DNA of 64,000 nucleotides from Sphingomonas baiyangensis. Lineage in GTDB: Bacteria > Pseudomonadota > Alphaproteobacteria > Sphingomonadales > Sphingomonadaceae. The stretch covers positions 2,222,227 through 2,286,226 of the forward strand of contig NZ_SWKR01000002.1 of the NCBI RefSeq assembly GCF_005144715.1, given 5' to 3'. A model generated the notes under the pieces. That model had not been told where the DNA came from. It did no database searches and saw only the letters and a list, made by a program, of their open reading frames with translations. Both the position numbers and the translations under genes were made by a program. Below are positions 34,642 through 42,524 of the stretch, in pieces (position 1 is the first letter of the stretch; each line of letters starts with the position of its first letter).

Positions 34642-35088
34642 TCAGCGCGCGGCCTCGCGGTGCGTGTGGCGCGGCTGCATCGCCTCGAACTGCGGCAGCG
34701 CGGGATCGAACCGGTCCCAGACGGGCGCATCCTTCACGTAGATGACGCTCTGCGGGCTGATCGCGCTCGGATCGTCGAGCGATCCGGCCTGCACCATGAT
34801 GATTTCGCCCGGCAACGTACCCGACGTGTAGAGCCGCCCGCCACACTCGCCGCAGAAGTGCCGCGTCACGTCACCGCCGGTATCGCCGTGATTGGTGTAG
34901 GTCTTGGGCGTACCCTGAATCGCGAGCTGCGACTTGTCGATGCCGACGATCGTGGTGTGCCCGGTGCCCGTCGCCTTCTGGCAATCGCGGCAGCAGCATT
35001 GCGAGACGAACAGGCTCGGCCCCGTCAGCCGGTAGCGGATCGCACCACACAGGCATCCGCCTTCGAGTATCGAGCCGGCTTCGATCAT
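34642..35088 (-). CDS. GFA-family protein (Cys-rich zinc-binding)
   Basis: 148 residues. The zinc-binding Cys sets are visible: GGCLCGAIRYR near residues 10-20, SQCCCRDCQKATG near 30-42, and FCGECGGRLY near 78-88. This is the glutathione-dependent formaldehyde-activating enzyme (GFA/DUF636) fold. Many members have no proven role in formaldehyde use. It stands alone, between the PaaI thioesterase and sdhB genes. Confidence 0.88.
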   Translation of the reverse strand: MIEAGSILEGGCLCGAIRYRLTGPSLFVSQCCCRDCQKATGTGHTTIVGIDKSQLAIQGTPKTYTNHGDTGGDVTRHFCGECGGRLYTSGTLPGEIIMVQAGSLDDPSAISPQSVIYVKDAPVWDRFDPALPQFEAMQPRHTHREAAR

Positions 35089-35106
35089 GCGACGCTTCCT
35101 TTCGGG

Positions 35107-35892
35107 TTACACGATACGTTCGGCGACCATCTTTTTGGTCTCGGCGATGGCCTTGGCGGGATTGAGGCCCTTAGGGCAGGTATTGGCGCAGTTCATGATC
35201 GTGTGGCAGCGATACAGCCGGAACGGGTCCTCGAGGCTGTCGAGCCGCTCGCCGGTCATCTCGTCGCGGCTGTCGGCCAGCCAGCGATAGGCTTGGAGCA
35301 GGATCGCCGGACCCAGGAACTTGTCCGAATTCCACCAGTAGCTGGGGCACGAGGTCGAGCAGCATGCGCACAGGATGCACTCGTAGAGGCCGTCGAGCTT
35401 GGCGCGGTCCTCGGGGCTCTGCAGGCGCTCCTTGCCCGAAGGCGGCGGCGTGACCGTCTGGAGCCACGGCTTGATCGAGGCATATTGTGCGTAGAAATGC
35501 GTGAAGTCAGGAACCAGATCCTTGATGACGTCCATGTGCGGCAGCGGCGTGATCTTCACCTCGCCCTTCACGTCCTCGATCGCCTTGGTGCAGGCGAGCG
35601 TATTGGTGCCGTCGATGTTCATCGAGCACGAGCCGCAGATGCCCTCGCGGCACGAACGACGGAAGGTGAGCGAGGGATCGGCCTCGGCCTTGAGCTTGAT
35701 GAGCGCGTCGAGCACCATCGGCCCGCAATCGTCGAGATCGAGCTCGAAGCGGTCGTAACGCGGATTCTCGCCCGAATCGGGATCGTAGCGATAGATCTTG
35801 AACGCCTTCACTCGCTTGGCGCCGGCGGGCGCCTTGTGGACGCGCCCCTCCTTCTTGATGACGCTGTTCTTGGGCAGGGTGAAGGTGGCCAT
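35107..35892 (-). CDS. sdhB: Succinate dehydrogenase iron-sulfur subunit
   Basis: 261 residues from the ATG at 35892. The 2Fe-2S ligands are Cys81, 86, 89 and 101 in [15 protein letters not shown]. The C-terminal ferredoxin-like half has [12 protein letters not shown] and [17 protein letters not shown] for the 4Fe-4S and 3Fe-4S clusters. It carries electrons from SdhA to the quinone site in the membrane. It is the last gene of the sdh unit, but a ClpP-like gene lies between it and sdhA. Confidence 0.96.
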   Translation of the reverse strand: MATFTLPKNSVIKKEGRVHKAPAGAKRVKAFKIYRYDPDSGENPRYDRFELDLDDCGPMVLDALIKLKAEADPSLTFRRSCREGICGSCSMNIDGTNTLACTKAIEDVKGEVKITPLPHMDVIKDLVPDFTHFYAQYASIKPWLQTVTPPPSGKERLQSPEDRAKLDGLYECILCACCSTSCPSYWWNSDKFLGPAILLQAYRWLADSRDEMTGERLDSLEDPFRLYRCHTIMNCANTCPKGLNPAKAIAETKKMVAERIV

Positions 35893-36003
35893 GATCCGCT
35901 CGTTTCCTTTGCTCCCGAACAAGGTGGGGGGCGCCCCCACCCGTTCAAGCTTCCGAGCGGATACATAGCCCGCAGGCCGGATGCAAATACCGGCTTGGGG
36001 CGA

Positions 36004-36843
36004 TCACACGACGTCGAGCACCAGCCCCAGCGTGCGTGCCTCGTCGGCCTCGATGTACCAGTTCTCGGGCGCACGCCGCACCAGATCGTCGAACGAAACG
36101 CGCGAACCCTCGACGATCGCGCGGAAGCCTTCCTCCTCGATCAGGATCGAATGCTCGATCTCGTGCAGATTGGCCTTGAGATTGGCGATGCAGGTCTTGA
36201 GCGGGCCCGAAATCTCGATCGTCTTGTTCATGATCCGCTCGTGGATCATGACGCGCGTGCCCTTGGTGAGAAAGCGCTTGTCGACCGGAAATGCCGACAT
36301 GAAGGTGGCACCCGCCGAATAGACCGCCACCTTGCCGAGGAAGAGGAACTCGCGGCCCTGCGCCTCGCGCATCAGCCGGATGTCGTCGCCCATCAGCCGC
36401 GCCACCTCGGGATCACCGCCAAGCGTCGAGATCGAGATGACAGTCGTCTCGCCCGTCGGCGCGTTGGCGAGCTGCTCGCGGAAGCTCGTGTACATCGCAT
36501 GGTCGACGGGGCCGGCAAGCGCGACATGCGGCGATGCCAGCAACGGATAGTCGTTGATGCCCGTGCCGTTCGCGCTGCCTATGCTGGGTGGGCGATCATT
36601 GGGCACGATTTCGGGGTCAAGCGGGTTCTCGATCGGTTGCACGCTGGGAGCGGGCTGCGAAACGTCGGACATGGCGGCGGGCCTTTCGGGCGGCGAGGGA
36701 ATGGCGAAATGACGGACCGAACCCCGACGGCGCGGGGCACGCGAGCGCGCGGCAAGCAGCGGGCGAAGTGCGATCCATCCCCCGGCAGCGGCAAGCGCCG
36801 CCAGACCGGCATAGACCAGGCCGTCGATTATCCCCGCGTTCAC
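36004..36843 (-). CDS. ClpP-like (S14) protease, possibly membrane-anchored
   Basis: 279 residues from a GTG at 36843. The core (about residues 105-279) has ClpP/SDH-proteinase features: HVALAGPVDHAMYTSFREQL, ISTLGGDPEVARLMGDDI, VYSAGATFMSAF with a putative nucleophile Ser, and RVMIHERIM with the His. The N-terminus contains a hydrophobic segment (GLVYAGLAALAAAGGWIAL, residues 8-26) and then a basic stretch, so it may sit in the membrane. A later ATG at 36672 would remove that anchor and leave the core. It lies between sdhA and sdhB, an unusual place. Substrate unknown. Confidence 0.75.
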   Translation of the reverse strand: MNAGIIDGLVYAGLAALAAAGGWIALRPLLAARSRAPRRRGSVRHFAIPSPPERPAAMSDVSQPAPSVQPIENPLDPEIVPNDRPPSIGSANGTGINDYPLLASPHVALAGPVDHAMYTSFREQLANAPTGETTVISISTLGGDPEVARLMGDDIRLMREAQGREFLFLGKVAVYSAGATFMSAFPVDKRFLTKGTRVMIHERIMNKTIEISGPLKTCIANLKANLHEIEHSILIEEEGFRAIVEGSRVSFDDLVRRAPENWYIEADEARTLGLVLDVV

Positions 36844-36961
36844 CGCTTCGCCGAACCAAGCGACGTAGCTTTGGTTCCGCCCCGCACCGTGCCCGTCGCC
36901 ATATCGACGGCATCATGCGCGCGCATTGCGGCCCGGCGCCAGGGGCGCGGGCCGCGCCGGA

Positions 36962-38764
36962 TCAATATACCCGCTTCTTGGGCTTGATATACTCGATGTC
37001 GTCGGTGAGCGTGTAGTCGTGCACCGGGCGATAGGCGATGGTCGTCGCGCCGCCATTGCCGCCCCAGCCGTCGAAGCTGGCGACGGTGTGCTTCATCCAC
37101 TCGTCGTCGTGACGATCGGGGAAGTCCTCGTGCATGTGTGCGCCGCGCGATTCCTTGCGGTTCAGCGCCGAGCGGATCGTCACCAGCGCTTGGCCCATCA
37201 GATTGTCGAGCTCGAGCGTCTCGACGAGATCAGTGTTCCAGATCAGCGAGCGATCGGTGACGTTGACGTCCTGCATGCCGGCATAGATCGCGTCCATCTT
37301 GGAAACGCCCTCGGCCATCAGCTCGTCGGTGCGGAAGACGGCGGCGTGGCGCTGCATCGTCTTCTGCATCTCGCCACGAAGCTGCGCGGTCGGCGTGGCA
37401 CCCTTGGCGTTGCGGAAATGATCGAGGCGGCCGATCGCCATCTCGGCCGAATCGCTCGGCAGCGTATCGTGCGGCGTACCGGGCTTGAGCGTTTCCTTGA
37501 TCCGCAGCCCCGTCGCGCGACCGAACACCACCAGATCGATCAGGCTGTTCGAGCCCAGACGGTTGGCGCCGTGCACCGACACGCACGCCGCTTCGCCCAC
37601 GGCATAGAGACCCGGCACCACCGCATCGGGATTGCCGTCGCGGATGTGGACGACCTCACCGTGATAATTGGTCGGGATGCCGCCCATATTGTAATGCACC
37701 GTGGGTACGACCGGCAGCGGCTGGCGCGTCAGATCGACGCCGGCGAAGATCTTGCCCGTCTCGGTGATGCCGGGAAGCCGCTCGGCGAGCACCTTGGGAT
37801 CAATATGGTCGAGATGCAGGAAGATGTGGTCGCCTTCCATGCCCACGCCGCGACCCTCGCGGATTTCCATCGCCATCGAACGGCTCACCACGTCGCGCGA
37901 TGCCAGGTCCTTGGCGCTCGGCGCATAGCGCTCCATGAACCGCTCGCCCTCGGAGTTGGTGAGATACCCCCCCTCGCCGCGCGCGCCTTCGGTAATGAGC
38001 ACGCCGGCGCCGTAAATGCCGGTCGGGTGGAACTGCACGAACTCCATGTCCTGCAACGGCAGCCCTGCACGCAGCACCATGGCGTTGCCGTCACCCGTGC
38101 AGGTGTGCGCCGAGGTGGCCGACTGATAGACGCGGCCATAGCCGCCCGTCGCCAGCACCACCGAATGCGCCCGGAAGCGATGGATCGATCCGTCTTCCAT
38201 GCACAGAGCGATCACGCCGCGGCAGCGACCGTTCTCCATGATGAGGTCGAGCGCGAAATATTCGATGAAGAAATCGGCGTCGTACTTCAGGCTCTGCTGG
38301 TAGAGCGCGTGGAGCATTGCATGGCCGGTGCGGTCGGCGGCGGCGCAGGTGCGCTGCGCGGGCGGCCCCTCGCCCATATTCTGCATCATCCCGCCGAACG
38401 GGCGCTGATAGATCTTGCCCGCCTCGGTGCGGCTGAACGGCACGCCGGCATGTTCGAGCTCGTACACAGCCTGCGGCGCCTCACGGCACAGATATTCGAT
38501 CGCGTCCTGATCGCCCAGCCAGTCCGATCCCTTGACGGTATCGTACATGTGCCACGTCCAGTGATCGGGCCCCATGTTGCCGAGCGACGCGGCGATGCCG
38601 CCCTGCGCTGCCACGGTATGGCTGCGCGTGGGAAACACCTTGGTGATGCACGCGGTCTTGAGGCCCGCCTCGGCGATGCCCATCGTCGCGCGCAGGCCCG
38701 ATCCGCCAGCGCCGACGACCACGGCGTCATAGGTATGGTCGATGATCTTGTACGCTTCGCTCAT
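36962..38764 (-). CDS. sdhA: Succinate dehydrogenase flavoprotein subunit
   Basis: 600 residues from the ATG at 38764, in an ATGA overlap with sdhD. The dinucleotide fold [16 protein letters not shown] opens the protein. Covalent FAD attaches at His49 in [11 protein letters not shown]. Catalytic residues appear in [11 protein letters not shown] and [19 protein letters not shown]. The C-terminus ends in RPVHDYTL and a short basic tail. It oxidises succinate to fumarate in complex II. Confidence 0.97.
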   Translation of the reverse strand: MSEAYKIIDHTYDAVVVGAGGSGLRATMGIAEAGLKTACITKVFPTRSHTVAAQGGIAASLGNMGPDHWTWHMYDTVKGSDWLGDQDAIEYLCREAPQAVYELEHAGVPFSRTEAGKIYQRPFGGMMQNMGEGPPAQRTCAAADRTGHAMLHALYQQSLKYDADFFIEYFALDLIMENGRCRGVIALCMEDGSIHRFRAHSVVLATGGYGRVYQSATSAHTCTGDGNAMVLRAGLPLQDMEFVQFHPTGIYGAGVLITEGARGEGGYLTNSEGERFMERYAPSAKDLASRDVVSRSMAMEIREGRGVGMEGDHIFLHLDHIDPKVLAERLPGITETGKIFAGVDLTRQPLPVVPTVHYNMGGIPTNYHGEVVHIRDGNPDAVVPGLYAVGEAACVSVHGANRLGSNSLIDLVVFGRATGLRIKETLKPGTPHDTLPSDSAEMAIGRLDHFRNAKGATPTAQLRGEMQKTMQRHAAVFRTDELMAEGVSKMDAIYAGMQDVNVTDRSLIWNTDLVETLELDNLMGQALVTIRSALNRKESRGAHMHEDFPDRHDDEWMKHTVASFDGWGGNGGATTIAYRPVHDYTLTDDIEYIKPKKRVY

Positions 38765-39153
38765 GGGACGATGGCTCCAGCCGTGAAGGCGAGCTTGAGG
38801 ATCGAGAACAGCGCGACCGCGCCCGCGCCGACAATGAAGAAGTGCATCAGCACCATCAGCACGACGCGCGTTTCGGCATGGGCATAATCCTCGATCACCA
38901 CCTGCAGGCCGAGCCGCGCGTGATAGAGGACGCTGAGCAGCATCAGCGCCAGCGGCACTGCCGCCCAGGCCGAGCCGAGCCACGCCGAGACGGTCGCCCA
39001 GTCATAGGCCGGCAGCAGCGCGACCGAGACGAGGAACCACAGGGTCAAGAGCAGGTTCGAGCCCGCCGTCAGCCGCTGGTTCCACCAGTGATGCGCGCCT
39101 TCCTTGGCGCTGCCGAGGCCGCGTACGCGGCCGATGCTGCTTCCCGAACCCAT
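38761..39153 (-). CDS. sdhD: Succinate dehydrogenase membrane anchor subunit D
   Basis: 130 residues from the ATG at 39153, one base after the sdhC stop codon. Three helices are visible around residues 30-49, 58-77 and 100-124. The segment [19 protein letters not shown] carries the His that can ligate heme b and the family motif HxxLG..VIxDY. It anchors the SdhAB head to the inner membrane and forms the quinone site with SdhC. Confidence 0.93.
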   Translation of the reverse strand: MGSGSSIGRVRGLGSAKEGAHHWWNQRLTAGSNLLLTLWFLVSVALLPAYDWATVSAWLGSAWAAVPLALMLLSVLYHARLGLQVVIEDYAHAETRVVLMVLMHFFIVGAGAVALFSILKLAFTAGAIVP

Positions 39154-39154
39154 C

Positions 39155-39568
39155 TTACTTCCCCACCAACACGAACGCCCAGAAGGCGATCGTCGCGACC
39201 GCCGAGAAGGCGATCGTCGCGACGGCGCCCTGGCGATTGACGCGCAGTTCGTATCCGGCGCCGACATCGAGAAACAGATGCCGCACACCCGAGGCCATGT
39301 GCTGGAACAGCGACCAGGTGAGGCCGATGCCGACAAGATAGCCGAGTGGATTGAGACCGCCATCGGCCTGCGTGAACCAGCCCATGAACGCCGCATAGGC
39401 ATCGGGGCCCGCCGCCGCGCAGGCGAGCCACGCCACGACCAGGAACGTGCCGACCAGCGCCATCCCGTCGCCGGTCGCCCGGTGCAGGATCGAGACGAGC
39501 ATCGCCGGACCCCATTTGTAGATGCCGAGATGGGGGGAAAGCGGACGTTGGACGGGTTTGGTGGCCAA
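39155..39568 (-). CDS. sdhC: Succinate dehydrogenase cytochrome b556 subunit C
   Basis: 137 residues. A TTG at 39568 gives the usual N-terminus MATKPVQRPLSPHLGIYKW and has AAGGA eight bases upstream; a GTG at 39586 would add six residues and place the ribosome site inside the gene. The quinone-site motif SILHRATG and heme-ligand region HMASGVRHLFLDVG are present, with three helices. Near the C-terminus an eight-residue unit VATIAFxA is doubled by a 24-base tandem duplication. Confidence 0.92.
   Translation of the reverse strand: MATKPVQRPLSPHLGIYKWGPAMLVSILHRATGDGMALVGTFLVVAWLACAAAGPDAYAAFMGWFTQADGGLNPLGYLVGIGLTWSLFQHMASGVRHLFLDVGAGYELRVNRQGAVATIAFSAVATIAFWAFVLVGK
39181..39223. repeat. 24-base tandem duplication inside sdhC
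   Basis: AGAAGGCGATCGTCGCGAC occurs at 39181-39199 and again at 39205-39223, a period of 24 bases. It encodes VATIAFSA-VATIAFWA in the third helix of SdhC and keeps the frame. It looks like a recent in-frame duplication. Confidence 0.8.
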
Positions 39569-39725
39569 GGGCGGTTCCTTTCGCACGCGCTAATGGAGCG
39601 GGGCGCGCGGGGATGCAACCCGCAGGCCGCTGACTAACCCCGCCTTAACGCCTGACACGCTAGCCCTTCGTCCATGTCGCGCGAAGTCGGTCGCGCCGGC
39701 CATTGCATTCGAGGATCAGCACAGC

Positions 39726-41087
39726 GTGCCAACTGCCAAGGATTTGCCCGCCCCCGGCTCGATAAGTGCGCGAATCGACCTCGCGGCGCGGCTGCGCGTG
39801 TTCGACGTCGACGGATCGATGGCGACGGGCGCGCGAGCGGTATGGGCGATCATCGAACCCGAGGCCCGCACGATCGCCGAAGCCTATTGGTCGCACTGGC
39901 GTCGCTGCTTCGACGATGCGGGCGACTGGGCGCCGCTCGACGGGCAGCGTGCGATCGATGCCGGCGTCACCTTCCTGCGCAACCGCTTTCTTGACACCGG
40001 CGGTCGCGCCTGGGTCGAGGCGATCGAACGCGCGGTCGCCGCAGCCTATGCCGCCGACGTGCCGCCGATGGCGCTGCTCGCGATGGTAAACGCGAGCGAC
40101 CGCGTGGCGCTCGACATCCTGTTACAGCGCATGGCCCGCGACGATGCCGGTTTCGCAGCCGCGATCGATACGCTGATGCGCCTTTCGGCACTCGAGATCG
40201 ACCTGACGGTCGAGATATACAATGCGCATACCGCCCATGGCGCCGAGCGCGCGCGCGAGCGGCTGGCCGGCGATTTCCGCGCCAGCATCGGCTCGAGCGT
40301 CGAGATCGCCTCGCGTGAGGGCGAGACGCTGCGCACACAGGCACAGGCGACCTCGGCCTCGGCCCGCGGGATGCTCGGCAAGGCGAGCGAAGTCGCCGCC
40401 GCGGCCGAGCAGTCTGCCGTGGCGATGCGCGAGGCGGCGCAGACCGCCGCGGGGCTGATCCGCGCGATCGAGGATGCGCGCAGCGAAGTCGAGGCCGCCG
40501 CCGAGATCGCGACGCGTGCCAGCCGGCAGGCGGGCGAAGCGGTCGAGACCTCGGGCGCGCTCAGCGACCATGCCAAGTCGATCGAATCGATCCTGGGGCT
40601 GATCCGCGAGATCGCGGGGCAGACCAATCTGCTGGCGCTCAACGCCACGATCGAGGCGGCACGCGCGGGCGATGCCGGGCGCGGCTTCGCCGTCGTCGCG
40701 CAGGAAGTAAAAAGCCTCGCCAACCAGACTGCGCGCGCGACCGACGACATCGCCGCCAAGATCGCTGCGATCCAGTCGGCGACGCGCTCGACCGTCGACA
40801 CCTCGGCATCGATCCGCGCGACGGTGAGCGAGGTGCAGGATTCGGCGCACCGCATCCGCCACGCGATGGAAGTGCAGGCGCAGACCGTCACCGCCATCAC
40901 CGCCGCCGTCGACGAAACCGCGCTCGCCGCCGATTCGATGTCGATGACGATCGCCGCGATCCGCGAGGATACCGAGACCGTAGCGACCGGCATCGACCGG
41001 GTGGGCCAAGGCTTCGTGGCGCTCGAAGGGCAGCTCGGCACGCTGAAGAACAGCGCTGGCGATTTCGTCGGCAAGGTCGCGGCCTGA
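39726..41087 (+). CDS. Soluble methyl-accepting chemotaxis protein, copy 1
   Basis: 453 residues from a GTG at 39726 (GAGGA 10 bases upstream). No membrane helix is present, so the receptor is cytoplasmic. Residues about 15-170 form an all-helical sensor that resembles a protoglobin, but the proximal His position before the Val-Pro-Pro seems to be Ala, so heme binding is doubtful. Residues about 180-453 are the coiled-coil signalling domain with the kinase-contact tip [21 protein letters not shown] and [16 protein letters not shown] near-identical sister gene follows by 19 bases. Confidence 0.85.
   Translation: MPTAKDLPAPGSISARIDLAARLRVFDVDGSMATGARAVWAIIEPEARTIAEAYWSHWRRCFDDAGDWAPLDGQRAIDAGVTFLRNRFLDTGGRAWVEAIERAVAAAYAADVPPMALLAMVNASDRVALDILLQRMARDDAGFAAAIDTLMRLSALEIDLTVEIYNAHTAHGAERARERLAGDFRASIGSSVEIASREGETLRTQAQATSASARGMLGKASEVAAAAEQSAVAMREAAQTAAGLIRAIEDARSEVEAAAEIATRASRQAGEAVETSGALSDHAKSIESILGLIREIAGQTNLLALNATIEAARAGDAGRGFAVVAQEVKSLANQTARATDDIAAKIAAIQSATRSTVDTSASIRATVSEVQDSAHRIRHAMEVQAQTVTAITAAVDETALAADSMSMTIAAIREDTETVATGIDRVGQGFVALEGQLGTLKNSAGDFVGKVAA
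40420..40937 (+). repeat. Direct repeat, first copy (pair 41801-42318)
   Basis: 518 bases recur at 41801-42318 with a constant offset of 1381 bases and no gap. I count about 20 differences (roughly 96% identity), nearly all silent third-position changes, with one amino-acid change (Asp to Glu). It covers most of the signalling domain in both chemoreceptor genes. Confidence 0.9.
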
Positions 41088-41106
41088 CGCGCAAGGGGGC
41101 GTTTGG

Positions 41107-42468
41107 ATGGAAGGTCCGGGAGATAGGCGCTGGAGCGGCAGGAACCGCAGCATCGCCGAAAGGCTCGCCGATTATGACTGGGACTCGACGCTGGTAGCCG
41201 GCGCGCACGAGGTCGCGGCGCTGCTCGCCGACGAGTTCGACGGCATCTCCGAAGCCTTCTGGCGGCATTATCTCGATCTGCCTGCCGCCGCGCACCTGAA
41301 GCCCGGCATCAATCCGCAGGTGATGGCGCGCGAGCGAGCGCGCAGCGCTCATTATGCGCGCGTCAAATATGAGCGGCCCGACGACCCCGAATGGGCGCGG
41401 TTGGCCGAGAACCATGCCGAGAAGTCTTCGCGCAGCCTCGTGCCGCTGCCCGCGCTGCTTTCGGCGCTGGCGTTCGCGCACAGCCACACCATGGCGCTGC
41501 TCGAAGCCAAATGCGCGGGCGACGTGCCGCGCATGCGGCGGCTGGCCGATGTCGTGCAGCGGCTCGCGCTGATCGAGGCTGGCGTAATGGCGAGCTATCT
41601 GGGCAACCGCGACGCCGCGAGCGAACGCGAACAGCGCCAGTCGCGCGCCGATCGCTTCCGCGCCGACATCGCCGCGTCGATCGATGGGGCATCGAGCCTC
41701 AGCGACCGGATCCGCGCGCAGGCACAGGCGGCGTCGGGCACGGTGCGGTCGATGATGGGCAAGGCGAACATGGTGGCGGCAACTGCCGAGGAATCGGCGG
41801 TGGCGATGCGCGAGGCGGCGCAGACCGCCGCGGGGCTGATCCGTGCGATCGAGGATGCGCGCAGCGAAGTCGAGGCTGCCGCCGAGATCGCGACGCGCGC
41901 CAGCCGGCAGGCGGGCGAGGCGGTCGAGACCTCGGGCGCGCTCAGCGACCATGCCAAGTCGATCGAGTCGATCCTGGGGCTGATCCGCGAGATCGCCGGC
42001 CAGACCAACCTGCTCGCGCTCAACGCCACGATCGAGGCGGCACGCGCGGGCGATGCGGGGCGCGGCTTCGCCGTCGTCGCGCAGGAGGTGAAGAGCCTCG
42101 CCAACCAGACCGCGCGCGCGACCGACGACATCGCCGCCAAGATTGCTGCGATCCAGTCGGCGACGCGCTCGACCGTCGACACCTCGGCATCGATCCGTGC
42201 GACGGTGAGCGAAGTGCAGGAGTCGGCGCACCGCATCCGCCACGCCATGGAAGTGCAGGCGCAGACCGTCACCGCCATCACCGCCGCCGTTGACGAAACC
42301 GCGCTCGCCGCCGATTCGGCTTCGGGCACCGTCGACCTCATCCGCGAGGACAGTGCGGGGATGAGCGCCGAGATCGAGGCGTTGCAGGCGGGCTTTTCGG
42401 ACGTGCACGGGCGACTTGCCGCGCTGAAGGACGCCGCCGACGATTTCCTGTCGAGTGTCGCGGCCTGA
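41107..42468 (+). CDS. Soluble methyl-accepting chemotaxis protein, copy 2
   Basis: 453 residues from the ATG at 41107, with AAGGGGG upstream. The C-terminal 260 residues match the neighbour almost exactly across the signalling tip, whereas the N-terminal sensor (about 1-165) is different. That sensor is helical, protoglobin-like in layout, and keeps His residues ([18 protein letters not shown], then [14 protein letters not shown]) that could bind heme; that is inference. No membrane segment is present. Two receptors with different inputs but one output module would feed the same CheA complex. No che genes are in the window. Confidence 0.85.
   Translation: MEGPGDRRWSGRNRSIAERLADYDWDSTLVAGAHEVAALLADEFDGISEAFWRHYLDLPAAAHLKPGINPQVMARERARSAHYARVKYERPDDPEWARLAENHAEKSSRSLVPLPALLSALAFAHSHTMALLEAKCAGDVPRMRRLADVVQRLALIEAGVMASYLGNRDAASEREQRQSRADRFRADIAASIDGASSLSDRIRAQAQAASGTVRSMMGKANMVAATAEESAVAMREAAQTAAGLIRAIEDARSEVEAAAEIATRASRQAGEAVETSGALSDHAKSIESILGLIREIAGQTNLLALNATIEAARAGDAGRGFAVVAQEVKSLANQTARATDDIAAKIAAIQSATRSTVDTSASIRATVSEVQESAHRIRHAMEVQAQTVTAITAAVDETALAADSASGTVDLIREDSAGMSAEIEALQAGFSDVHGRLAALKDAADDFLSSVAA
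41801..42318 (+). repeat. Direct repeat, second copy (pair 40420-40937)
   Basis: This is the partner of the 40420-40937 segment in the second chemoreceptor gene. The borders are sharp: outside them the two genes diverge strongly in both the linker and the C-terminal 45 residues, which suggests conversion limited to the signalling core. Confidence 0.9.
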
Positions 42469-42524
42469 CACCGGGCGTACCGGGGTGGGATGACCCCGCA
42501 GGCGTTGCGCCCTATCTAGAGTGG

